Source: Heracleum sosnowskyi (Eukaryota; Streptophyta; Magnoliopsida; Apiales; Apiaceae). Taken from it: a DNA stretch of 64,000 nt. Below the pieces are notes generated by a model. It had not been told where the DNA came from, ran no database searches, and worked only from the letters and a program-made list of their open reading frames with translations. Within the stretch, counting starts at the first letter, position 1. Every line of letters begins with the position of its first letter. Where the stretch lies: NCBI GenBank assembly GCA_030848705.1, contig CM061238.1:54475133-54539132 (forward strand). The letters are read 5' to 3'. The position numbers and the translations under genes are program-made. Below are positions 10,796 through 19,550 of this stretch, piece after piece.

Positions 10796-12175
10796 AGACA
10801 CAATTTCCATTAACCTGCATACGAAAGCTTAGCATACGGTCTTTTGTCAGAAGTCTGTTTTTTAACATTAACCACAAATAAATAGCACATCGAGGAATGG
10901 TAAAGGGGTGCCAAATGTAATCAATCCACGCTGGGGGGCCTTGTAGTATGCAAAGACCAGAACACAGATGAAGACCGGACCGCAGAAGGCTGGAGATCAT
11001 CCCATTGTATGAAATCCCTGGCATGAATGCGGGTCGAAGCAAGCAACTGACGGGCCTCAATTGCAAGAACATGATTATTACCAATATTAAGCCACTGACC
11101 ATTTTGAATAATCGAACCAACAAGAGTGTTAGACTCAGTTTCAGTGATAGAGATAATCGAGGGAGATAAAAGCTGAATTAAAGGTCGACCTTCACAAAAA
11201 GGATCATGCCAAAGGAGAAACCGAGAATCAGAACCCACACGATAGTGAATATGACCAAGAGCCTCATGTCTAGCATTTAGGATTTTCTAGGCTCCCCAAG
11301 GGCATTGAGAGGGGAGTGAGGTAGTCCAAAAGTGTTTGCCCTTTAAAAGGCACTAATTGAACCATTTGAACCACAGAGAAACACCCCGTGGTTGGATAAC
11401 TCTCCAAAGCTGGAAAAGAATAGCAGCATTATTAGTAGCGACTGGGTCTCTAATACCAAGGCCCCCCTCCAATTTCGGAAGGCAACATTCATCCCAGGCA
11501 ACCTTATGCATTATTGAGGAATTATGCAATCCTCCCCAAAGAAAATTAGCTAAAACCACCTTAACCTTTTTTAGGACACCCTTGGGTAGAAACAAGTACA
11601 TACTCCAGTAGTTCTGTATAACAAACAGAACAGATTTTATGAGAATAAGCCTACCTGCAATGCTTAGGAACTTACAAGTCCAACTACTAATCTTTTCACA
11701 AAAACGGGCAACAAAAGGTGCACAAGTAGAAACATTCAATTTATATGTTATCACAGGCATCCCCAAATACTTTATTGGTAGAGATGCAGCTTGAAAACTA
11801 GTAAGCGTGGTAGAAAAGAGCTTGACATCCTGCGGAACGTTACCAAAGAAGCACTGGATTTTTAAGGGATTTGGAGTCAAACCAGATATTCTCGCGAAAA
11901 GAGTGATAGCACAATAGATACTCCCTATAGAATCTTTATCTCCCTTGCAGAAAAGAAGAACATCATCAGTGAAGATTAAGTGAAAAATTTTTGCCTCCTT
12001 AGTACGCCAATGCCAAGAAAAAACCCCTTCCCGAGTGCATTTCTCAATACAGGCAGAGAGAGCCTCCATGGCAATAACAAAAAGATAGGGTGAGGGAGGA
12101 TCACCTTGATGAAGACCAGATTTCCCCGCAAAGCACCCTTCAATGGATCCATTGATTTTAACCGAGAACATACAT
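10796..12175 (-). pseudogene. L2: 5'-truncated plant L1-type LINE, ORF2 fragment
   Basis: Minus-strand sequence encoding the second half of a LINE reverse transcriptase: GLHQGDPPSPYLF, the catalytic FTDDVLLF near 11960 (the usual residue before DD is Ala; here it is Thr), PIKYLGMP, GRLILIKSV and FLWGG. The C-terminal Cys/His-rich RT-associated region follows (WHDPF, ending KNRLLTKDRM). Frame changes lie near 11240-11350 and around 11120. The 5' edge at 12175 joins element E in the same orientation. The 3' edge is cut by T. Clearly dead. Similar to L1 but well diverged. Confidence 0.88.
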
Positions 12176-12586
12176 CTTCTTGTGCCAATTCCAACTTTCA
12201 TCTACTGATGCTTTACGGATGAGACAAGTAGGGGAGCCATCAGTATTGGTGTGAATGTTGGCTTCATAAATGTTACCATGCATGTAGCCAGTGAGTGCAA
12301 CCTTTCCTGATGCTTTGTTGACTACTTCACAATGTGTGGAATAGAAGTTGACATGATAACCTCTGTCAGTGATTTGACTAATACTCAACAGGTTGTGTTT
12401 TAGTCCCTTCACTAGAGCTACTTTTTCAATGATGACATTTCCAATGATTAAATTGCCATATCCCAATGTTTGTCCAATGTTGCCATCTCCATAAGACACG
12501 GTTAGGCCAGCTTTTTCCTCATATCCTGACAGCAGGGCTTTGTTTCCAGTCATGTGTACAGAACATCCACTATCCATGACTAACAC
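12176..12586 (-). pseudogene. pol: Element E pol, 5' fragment: protease to integrase zinc finger
   Basis: Encodes DSGCSVHMTG (protease active site) through to the integrase WNWHKK. There the similarity to A stops abruptly at 12176 and LINE L2 begins. The frame is open over the retained part. A splice-acceptor-like stretch (TACTAAC branch-like sequence, then a T-rich tract and TTGTAG) lies just upstream at about 12602-12635. Confidence 0.88.
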
Positions 12587-12658
12587 ATTTTTCTTTTTAC
12601 CCTACAATCAGACAAAAATACACTAGTTAGTATTTTTAAGAACCCACACTTGTTGGGT

Positions 12659-13728
12659 TCATTTAACATGCATTTTATTAGATTTAACAGCAGAAGAATT
12701 TTTGACTTTAGCAGTCCTGACAGGATTGTGTCCATCAGGATTTGCTTTGTCAGTATCAGTATTGTAAAATGCATGCTTCTCATTGATATTCTTAAGTTTA
12801 CCAGAATTTGCACTTTTATTGAACTTCGGCAATAGATCATAAAATTTATAGTACAAATCATGGTATTCTTCACAAGTATAAATAGAATGCCATTTACTGC
12901 CACAATGGAAACAAGGTGGTTTATAAAATACTGATCTATTCCTAACATCAGACCTAGGAATTTCAATAAACTTCTTTTTATTCTTCCTGCAATCAATAGC
13001 AAGATTATTAGAGTTACCACAAGTAAAACAACATTTTCTTGGTGCATTTGGGACATACTTATAACCATTATCTTTATTAATCCCAACTTTACCATTCCTG
13101 TTTCTCTTGACAGTAGGTTCCCTCTTCTTATCTGTTACCTCACAGATTTTATTCTTGAGTTGTTTATGAGACAGTAAACCTACATTCTTATTCACTTTAC
13201 TCTTAACATGTTTAGACTTAAGAATCTTAATTGTTTGAACAGAAGTAGATCCCTTTTCAAAAGTTGAATTGGAATCTTTACCAAAAACAAAATCAACAGG
13301 TATAATCTTAGATTTGGTTTTGTCTATAACATGTCTGTAGGTTTTTGGACTAACTGTCTCATCAATAACAAATTTCTCTTTCAATTTCTTATCTTCATCT
13401 GACTTATACCCTAGACACTCTTTCCAATTCTTAGAAGTATTGATTTCATGAAATTTCCTTCCAGAATCTGTCCAGGTTCTGATTTTATCATTAGCATACT
13501 CAAGTTCTTTTTCAAGAGCAGTACATTTAAATTGCATCTCTAATTTCATGTGTTTAGCATTATCACATTCTTTTTGTACCTCTTGCATAAAAGAAAATTG
13601 AGCTTCTAAATGCTCATTCCTATTCCTAAGTTCAGACATCTCAGATAAGATCCTAGCATTTTCAGAAGTTTGACTTCTAAAGCTAATATGCAATGACTTT
13701 AGAAAACGTCTTAACTCAGAGGCATTAT
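12659..13728 (-). pseudogene. gag: Element E gag, C-terminal fragment
   Basis: Homologous to the second half of A gag. It starts in mid-frame with ASELRRFLKSLHIS at the C LTR, then a coiled coil, the conserved NTSKNWKECLGYKS segment, a basic region, CFTCGNSNNLAIDC, and a shortened CFHCGSKWHSIYTC box. The frame is open, but the N-terminal half was separated by insertion of C at 13729. Confidence 0.9.
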
Positions 13729-14297
13729 TGTTGCCCAGTAATAATCTATTGTAGAAGGGGGGTTGAATACAATAGTATAAGATAATCGACTTCTTAATGT
13801 ATATATCACAAATATGAAAGAAAGATAACAACTTTATTAAATATGATATAAAACTGTTACAAACTTTCTCAAGAAATTCTGATGTTCTTGAGAGCTGCTA
13901 GCTTACAAAAACTCTCTCAAGAAATTCTATGTTCTTGAGAGCTTCTATTCGATTATGTTCTCCTTTGAATTCATAAATCGAAACCAAAACTGTGTTTATA
14001 TATACTACACAGCTTCTCTATCAATGATAAGTCCTAATCAATTACAAAGATTGAAACCTATCCATAATTGATAGATACATTCTACAAACCAGGAACCGAC
14101 AGAATAAACTTCCATGTTTAACTAGACTCCAAATATAACTCGAAGTAGGAATCCTGATCAGCTTCCAGTCCTGATGATCAATCCTGATCCCAGTCCTGAT
14201 ATGTATCTAGATCCTGACGACCATGAAATCCTGATGACGTCAGCAATCCTGATCAGTTGAGTCTAGCTCCTGACGATCATTGAATTCTGATCTAACA
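13729..14297 (-). repeat. 3' LTR of C (569 bp)
   Basis: The minus strand starts TGTTAGATCAG at 14297 and ends GGGCAACA at 13729. The outer 130 bases (14150-14280) contain eight TCCTGA motifs. The TATA-like box is at 13995-14004, reading GTATATATAA on the minus strand. The hairpin near the LTR end is at 13745-13776, with CTATTGTA pairing with TACAATAG. Confidence 0.94.
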
Positions 14298-14310
14298 ATC
14301 TCCCCCAATC
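14298..14310 (-). other. Polypurine tract of C
   Basis: The minus strand reads GATTGGGGGAGAT immediately upstream of the 3' LTR. It is the plus-strand DNA primer site and has the same core (ATTGGGGGAGA) as in B. Confidence 0.9.
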
Positions 14311-14406
14311 TCATACTTTGTGAAATAAAGTATAGATTCCTAAGATTCAATGATGTCAAAAACATATATACAAAATGTACAGTATCTGCAGCAACAACTT
14401 ATCTGT

Positions 14407-15998
14407 TTAAATTCTTTGATAGAACAAATTCATCTTCAAGAAGTTGGATAACAAATTTTCTTCTTTTTCTTCAAGAATTTGAATCAGTCTTTCCTTAAGA
14501 TTTCTGAGTTCTTCATCTTCCTCATTAATCTGGTAGATAGCTGCTCTGAGATTCAATATGGAGCTTTTCTGAACACTATGCTCTTCAAGCAAAAGATAAG
14601 CAATTTCCTTCCCATCAGGATTGAGAGTAAGTTGAGTCATGCCAAAAGTTACTTCTTTAACAGCAAAACCCCTTTGCATTTCCACATCCTGACCTCTTTG
14701 ATTTAAGTACATGGGAGTATAATTACCATTGAAATTACTGTTTCCATCCAGTCTTCTTCTTATTGTAGACAAAATCATGTCACTCCATTCCTTGCACATT
14801 TGATTCTTCGATCTCAAAAGATAATGAACATATTTCAGTTCCTGTGTAGTTTTCATCAGCAGATCTTGAATAGATAAAATCTTCACACTACCATCTTTCA
14901 TGAAGTACAGAAGCTTTTCTTTCTTGTCAAAACCATCATGACAATCTATAACTATATCAATAGCTAGTAAATTGTTCAGGTTTTCAGAAGTTAAAGTACC
15001 TCCAATTTCAGTTAAGGAGTAAGGATCAACATATGACATATTTAGATATTCAGCATCCCTGTGTCCAATACCTCCTCTTGAATTACTTGTCAATTGCTTC
15101 AGATTTGAAAACATCTTTAACCAGAGTGCTTTTGATCTAACCATCCCAGATAAATCAACAACACTTGAAGCGTTTGTAATAATTCATCCAGACTAAAAAT
15201 TGATAAGTGTATCACAACTTAGTGTACTAATATGTTTCCACTTCTTATCCTTTTCCTTTTCAAAAGCATAGCTTCTTTCCAGTGAAGATTCTTGTCTGCT
15301 TGGGTTCCTCCACACTCTTCTGTTTGAGAGTTTAAGCCTTTGTAGATAGAGATTGAAATCTCTATTTGTTGATCTTGTAATTTCACTTCTTCTGGCTTCT
15401 TCTTCTTAATCTACTTCCTTGTTGTGAAAATCAACCACAGTAGATAAAATTATCAAGTCAATCTCTTGCATAATTTCAGAATCATCAGGATCTTGAATAT
15501 TATCAGGAACAACATCAGGATTAGATTCTTCAATTTGATTTGTATTGCAGAGAGTTGATTTTCTTGATTTTCTTCTCAATTCAGGTTCTTCTTCAATATT
15601 TCCATCATCACCAAAAGTAGATTTGTCAGGAACTACTAGAGTTTGAATAGGTTCAGGAATTTCTTCAATTCTTAACCCTTGAGACCTTGTCTGTCTAGGT
15701 ATTGTTTGAGTTGAAGAACCTCTTCTACTTCTTCTAGCTCCTCTCCTACCTCTGCCTCCTCTACCTCTAGCAGGAGCAGGGTTATTAAAGCTTTCCATCA
15801 TTTCTCTCTGTTGTCTTAAGAATTCTTCATGTGAGAGATCAGGATATTCTTCACTTGCTGTAGAGAGTGCTTTTCTTGCATATAATTGTTGAACTCTTTT
15901 ATCAGTGTGATATAGAGTAACAATTCTGCCATCTTTTGTAGAAAACTTCTGGAATAAATTTGATGCATCTTCAGGATTATCAATAAAAATATCTTCAT
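14407..15998 (-). pseudogene. Element C env-like ORF, C-terminal part (after the B insertion)
   Basis: Continues the env-like frame interrupted at 29099. Bases 15406-15998 encode a segment ending in an Arg/Gly-rich run (GRGGRGRRGARRSRRG) and an acidic tail. After several in-frame stops between 15145 and 15405, a second open piece (14407-15144) encodes a Lys/Glu-rich C-terminal domain. That domain occupies the same place as the last part of the B env-like ORF. No transmembrane segment is obvious. The function is unknown and the copy is broken. Confidence 0.7.
15994..15998 (+). other. Target-site duplication of B, left copy (TTCAT)
   Basis: TTCAT here and at 29099-29103 flank B exactly. The insertion interrupts the env-like ORF of C. 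Confidence 0.97.
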
Positions 15999-16843
15999 TG
16001 TTAGGAATATGTTGTTCTTGATGATAAGCATAAAACACTTAGTAGAATTTGTGTAAAGTCAATTTTGTAGCTGTCAACGAAATAGCATGCTTAGCAGTGT
16101 TTCGTTGACAGGAAGCTCATCAACGAAATGAGTGTTGTAGCAATTGCATTGTACAATACTTCACAGTATGATAGGCATTCTATTATATGTTTTAGATAGG
16201 TTTTCTAAGTCATGTTGACTATGTACCAGATAGGCAAAATAGGTTGGTTAATTGTAAATATGTTATGCCTTGTAATTCTGCCTAAGTGAAGACATGTCAA
16301 CGGTATGAAGATTACTCTGTCAACGGTATGGAGTTTACCCATCAACGAAACGAGGGAAACACCATCAACGGAATGAAGAATGAAGCTATCAACGAAACAC
16401 ATCTCCTTGCTATCAACGAATCAATGTTGCTTTTTGAACAGTTGACAAAGTGATAGTGACAGTTTACTGAACAGATCTAAAAGGAGATATGGAAGTGTAC
16501 TTTGCATTGGAAACCATCAAAGTGGTTACTGGAAATAAGGAAACATTCCAATTTCCAATAAGGCTCTTGGGAATGATTATAATGAGCATGAAGACAAAAG
16601 CAAAGATCTCCAAGGACCATTGGACAAAAGGAATGAAAAGCAAGCTACTGATGGTTACTTCTATTATTCTTTAGTTTAACCAAATGTAGAATTGTAAACT
16701 TGGGATTTATAACCAAGTGTAGCAGTCACTTTAGAAAGAGAGAAGAAAAACAAATAGATTGTATTAGCTATTTTTGAGAGCATTCTTCTCTACAACATTG
16801 TAACTGAGCAGCTGTGAACATTTGTATCACAGATTATTTCCGC

Positions 16844-16849
16844 AATAAA
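16844..16849 (+). terminator. Poly(A) signal in the 5' LTR of B
   Basis: AATAAA in GCAATAAAAACAC. The 3' LTR copy at 28928-28933 would be the one used for the genomic transcript. It is followed after five bases by an 11-bp hairpin. Confidence 0.6.
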
Positions 16850-16854
16850 AACAC

Positions 16855-16885
16855 TTCAGTTGGATCATCAAACAATCCAACTGAA
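16855..16885 (+). other. 11-bp perfect hairpin after the poly(A) signal of B
   Basis: TTCAGTTGGAT (16855-16865) pairs with ATCCAACTGAA (16875-16885) around a 9-base loop. An identical copy lies in the 3' LTR (28939-28969). It probably lies in the R region and so at both ends of the transcript. Confidence 0.7.
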
Positions 16886-16959
16886 TTATTTATATCTTGT
16901 GTTTTTATTTATTCAGTTCAGTTTAATTTCATAAAGTGTTTAGTTTCAAGAAAATATCA

Positions 16960-16992
16960 AGAATTGTATTCAACCCCCCCTTCTACAATTCT
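16960..16992 (+). other. Conserved U5-side hairpin of B
   Basis: AGAATTGTA pairs with TACAATTCT around TTCAACCCCCCCTTC. The same structure with paired stem changes occurs in the LTRs of A, C and D, although the LTRs are otherwise unrelated. Confidence 0.75.
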
Positions 16993-17016
16993 GTTAGGTC
17001 ATTTGGGAATAACAAT

Positions 17017-17028
17017 TGGTATCAGAGC
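17017..17028 (+). other. Primer-binding site of B
   Basis: TGGTATCAGAGC, two bases after the 5' LTR, complementary to the 3' end of initiator-Met tRNA. Confidence 0.95.
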
Positions 17029-17078
17029 AAGCTTCTAACATACAAGAAGTTTAAAGATCAAGACCAAAAACAGAAACC

Positions 17079-19550
17079 ATGGTGAAGAAGGATGCAGGTG
17101 TGAAGATACCAGTTCTTGATAAAGACAATTACTTTCACTGGAAAGTAAAGATGCATTTACATCTCATGTCTATGGATGAGAGGTATGTAGACTGCATTGA
17201 GAAAGGTCCACACGTTCCCATGAAGCTTGACTCTAGAGTTGGACTGCCAGATGATGCACCTGATGTAGAGATTCCAAAAACTGTCTCAGAATGGACTGTT
17301 GAAGATATTGCAGAAGTTCATAAAGACAAAAGGACCATGAACATTCTGTTTAATGGTTTGGAGCAAGAGATGTTTGACAATGTTATCAACTGTACAACCT
17401 CTAAGGAAGTATGGGATACTGTTAGAACACTCTGTGAAGGAACTGAGCAAGTCAGGGAAAATAAAATGCAACTCCTTATACAACAATATGAGCATTTTCA
17501 TTTTAAAGCTGGTGAAACCCTAAATGACACGTTCAGTAGGTTTCAAAAGCTTTTGAATGGATTAAAGTTGTATGGGAGGATCTATCAAACCAAGGATTCA
17601 AACCTTAAATTTCTTAGAGCTCTTCCAAAAGAATGGAAGCCTATGACTGTTTCTCTCAGAAACACTCAAGAGTACAAAGACTACACTCTTGAAAGGCTGT
17701 ATGGAACCTTGAAGACTTATGAGCTGGAAATGGAGCAAGATGAAGAAATTGAAAAGGTACAGAAGAAGGGTGGATCTATTGCATTGATTGCATCAGTGAA
17801 CCAACTTGAAGATGACAATAAAGAAGCTGCAAAGGCCACAACTAGTCGATCTAGTTGTAGGAGTGATGTTAGCAAGGGTAAAGACAAGATGACAGAAGAA
17901 GAAGAATCAGAACCAACCAACTTGGAGGACTTAGATGAGATTGATGAACACATTGCTTTTCTGTCTAGAAAATTCTCTAAGTTCAAGTTCAAAAGAAACT
18001 CAGAAGCAAGGCCACCAAGAAGAGACTTTCAACCTAGCAAAACAAACTGGATTGAAAAGTCTAAGTCAAAATGTTTCAATTGTGGAATGCTTGGTCACTT
18101 TGCTGGAGACTGCAGAAAGCCCAAGGTTGAGAAGGGCAACAGGAAATTTGAGCCTGTTGATTATAAAAAGAAATACTTTGAACTTCTCAAACAAAAAGAA
18201 AAGGCTTTCATGTCTCAGGAGTATGATTGGGCTGGTAATGGTGAAGATTCTGATGATGATGTTGAGTATGTCAACTTGGCTCTTATGGCTGACAATCATG
18301 AGCAGGAAGCAAGTTCCTCAAGCAACCAGGTAACAATTACTAATCTTTCTGAGCTTTCTAAAGAGGAATGCGACAATGCAGTAAATGAAATGTCTACTGT
18401 ATTATATAATTTGCGTGTTACTCTTAAATCACTTACTAAAGAGAATTCAAGAATAAAAGAGACCAATCTGCTCTTAAGTGATAGGAATGCAATGTTAGAA
18501 GCACAGCTCATTGAATTTGAGAAAATGAGATGTGTTAGTAGGGATGCTAAGAAGGAACTTGAGAACGTGTTACAAAGGGAAGAAATTCTTAGAACACAAC
18601 TTGAGATAGAACAAAGTGTGATTGCAAAATGGAAGGATGCCAGGAATGTTGCTACCAACATAATTAATGTTCAAGGCGTGGAATCCTTCTGTGAGCAATC
18701 ATGGGAAAGGAACAAAGAGAAGCTAGGGTATGTTGGTGAAACCTTAGAATCAGGAACAGAGTCAACAAACAACAATGATCATTTGTTGAAGGTTGATATG
18801 TCAACGGAATGCAATGTTTCGTTGACACATGAACCATCAACCGATCAGGCTGTTTCGTTGACAGACAAAAGAAAAGATAAACTCACTAGACTTAATGACA
18901 AGTATGGTCCTGTCACCAAGAACTTTGTTCAAGGTGAGTCTAGTACTTTAAAGAAAATTGAGAAGCCTGTTGAGAGAGCTAATGTAGGTCACTTGTCTAA
19001 CAAGCAATTGAAAGACAAGGTAGAGAAAGTTCATAATGAGGCTAAGGGAAATAAAAAGAATAACAGGAATGGCAAAGTAGGAATTAACAAACACAACAAT
19101 TACACACCTGATAAATATGCTCCTAGAAAGACATGTGTTAATTGTGGAAGTGTTAGTCATTTGTCTACTAACTGCAAATCTGTTAAGAAAACTCCTAATG
19201 TGAGAATGCCCAAGCCTGCAATGAACAGTTCCATGCCTACAATGCCTGTTATGTCTAACATGTTTGCTCCATATGCACAATTTCAGAATCCATATGCTAG
19301 CATGCCATTTGTGTCTAATCCTTACATGAATATGTTTAACATGCCACAAATGCCATGGAACATGAATAACATGATTGTTCCTCCAACTATGCATGCTATG
19401 AATGAAAATATGAGCAACCCTCAGAAATCAACACCAAGGGTAAAGATTGATTTGAATCAATCTGAGCCCAAAGTGAAAAATGGTACAAAAGGGAATGCAA
19501 AGGCTAACAAGACAGGACCCAAGGAAACTTGGGTACCAAAATCGACTTGA
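17079..19550 (+). CDS. gag: Element B gag (823 aa, intact)
   Basis: Structural protein of the particle. It starts MVKKDAGVKIPVLDKDNYFHW, in the position of the A/C/D gag start. The copia gag domain covers about residues 1-230. An acidic/Ser-rich linker follows, then zinc knuckle CFNCGMLGHFAGDC at residue 332, a coiled coil (about 440-530), and a second knuckle-like box CVNCGSVSHLSTNC at 686. A Met/Pro/Asn-rich tail (about 708-780) with repeated MP and NM pairs closes it. Three RTCAACGRWWY motifs lie in the linker between coiled coil and basic region (18800-18862). It ends ETWVPKST, and pol begins in the -1 frame with a 22-base overlap of open frames. No defect is visible. Confidence 0.95.
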   Translation: MVKKDAGVKIPVLDKDNYFHWKVKMHLHLMSMDERYVDCIEKGPHVPMKLDSRVGLPDDAPDVEIPKTVSEWTVEDIAEVHKDKRTMNILFNGLEQEMFDNVINCTTSKEVWDTVRTLCEGTEQVRENKMQLLIQQYEHFHFKAGETLNDTFSRFQKLLNGLKLYGRIYQTKDSNLKFLRALPKEWKPMTVSLRNTQEYKDYTLERLYGTLKTYELEMEQDEEIEKVQKKGGSIALIASVNQLEDDNKEAAKATTSRSSCRSDVSKGKDKMTEEEESEPTNLEDLDEIDEHIAFLSRKFSKFKFKRNSEARPPRRDFQPSKTNWIEKSKSKCFNCGMLGHFAGDCRKPKVEKGNRKFEPVDYKKKYFELLKQKEKAFMSQEYDWAGNGEDSDDDVEYVNLALMADNHEQEASSSSNQVTITNLSELSKEECDNAVNEMSTVLYNLRVTLKSLTKENSRIKETNLLLSDRNAMLEAQLIEFEKMRCVSRDAKKELENVLQREEILRTQLEIEQSVIAKWKDARNVATNIINVQGVESFCEQSWERNKEKLGYVGETLESGTESTNNNDHLLKVDMSTECNVSLTHEPSTDQAVSLTDKRKDKLTRLNDKYGPVTKNFVQGESSTLKKIEKPVERANVGHLSNKQLKDKVEKVHNEAKGNKKNNRNGKVGINKHNNYTPDKYAPRKTCVNCGSVSHLSTNCKSVKKTPNVRMPKPAMNSSMPTMPVMSNMFAPYAQFQNPYASMPFVSNPYMNMFNMPQMPWNMNNMIVPPTMHAMNENMSNPQKSTPRVKIDLNQSEPKVKNGTKGNAKANKTGPKETWVPKST

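Larger units (their letters stand above)
12176..13728 (-). mobile_element. E: internal fragment of a SIRE-type element (gag end and protease)
   Basis: This is flanked by L2 on its 3' side and by the 3' LTR of C on its 5' side. It holds the coiled-coil to C-terminal part of gag and the protease and beginning of integrase of pol. It is closest to D (both have SFMQ rather than SRMQ in the coiled coil). No LTR of E is in the window. It is probably the base into which L2 and C inserted. Confidence 0.85.
15999..17014 (+). repeat. 5' LTR of B (1,016 bp)
   Basis: Starts TGTTAGGAATATG and ends GGGAATAACA. Nine RTCAACGRWWY motifs lie at 16073, 16099 (reverse), 16119, 16296, 16319, 16341, 16364, 16388 and 16412. 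A poly(A) signal AATAAA (16844-16849) is followed by a perfect 11-bp hairpin (16855-16885). A second hairpin near the 3' end (16960-16992) has a C-run loop. Short open frames inside it are not coding. Confidence 0.97.

Noticed and set aside
16205..16402. Open frames inside the B LTRs (also 16489-16674, 28289-28486, 28573-28758)
   Set aside because: They repeat identically in both LTRs only because the LTRs are identical. They show no protein features and overlap hairpins and motif arrays.
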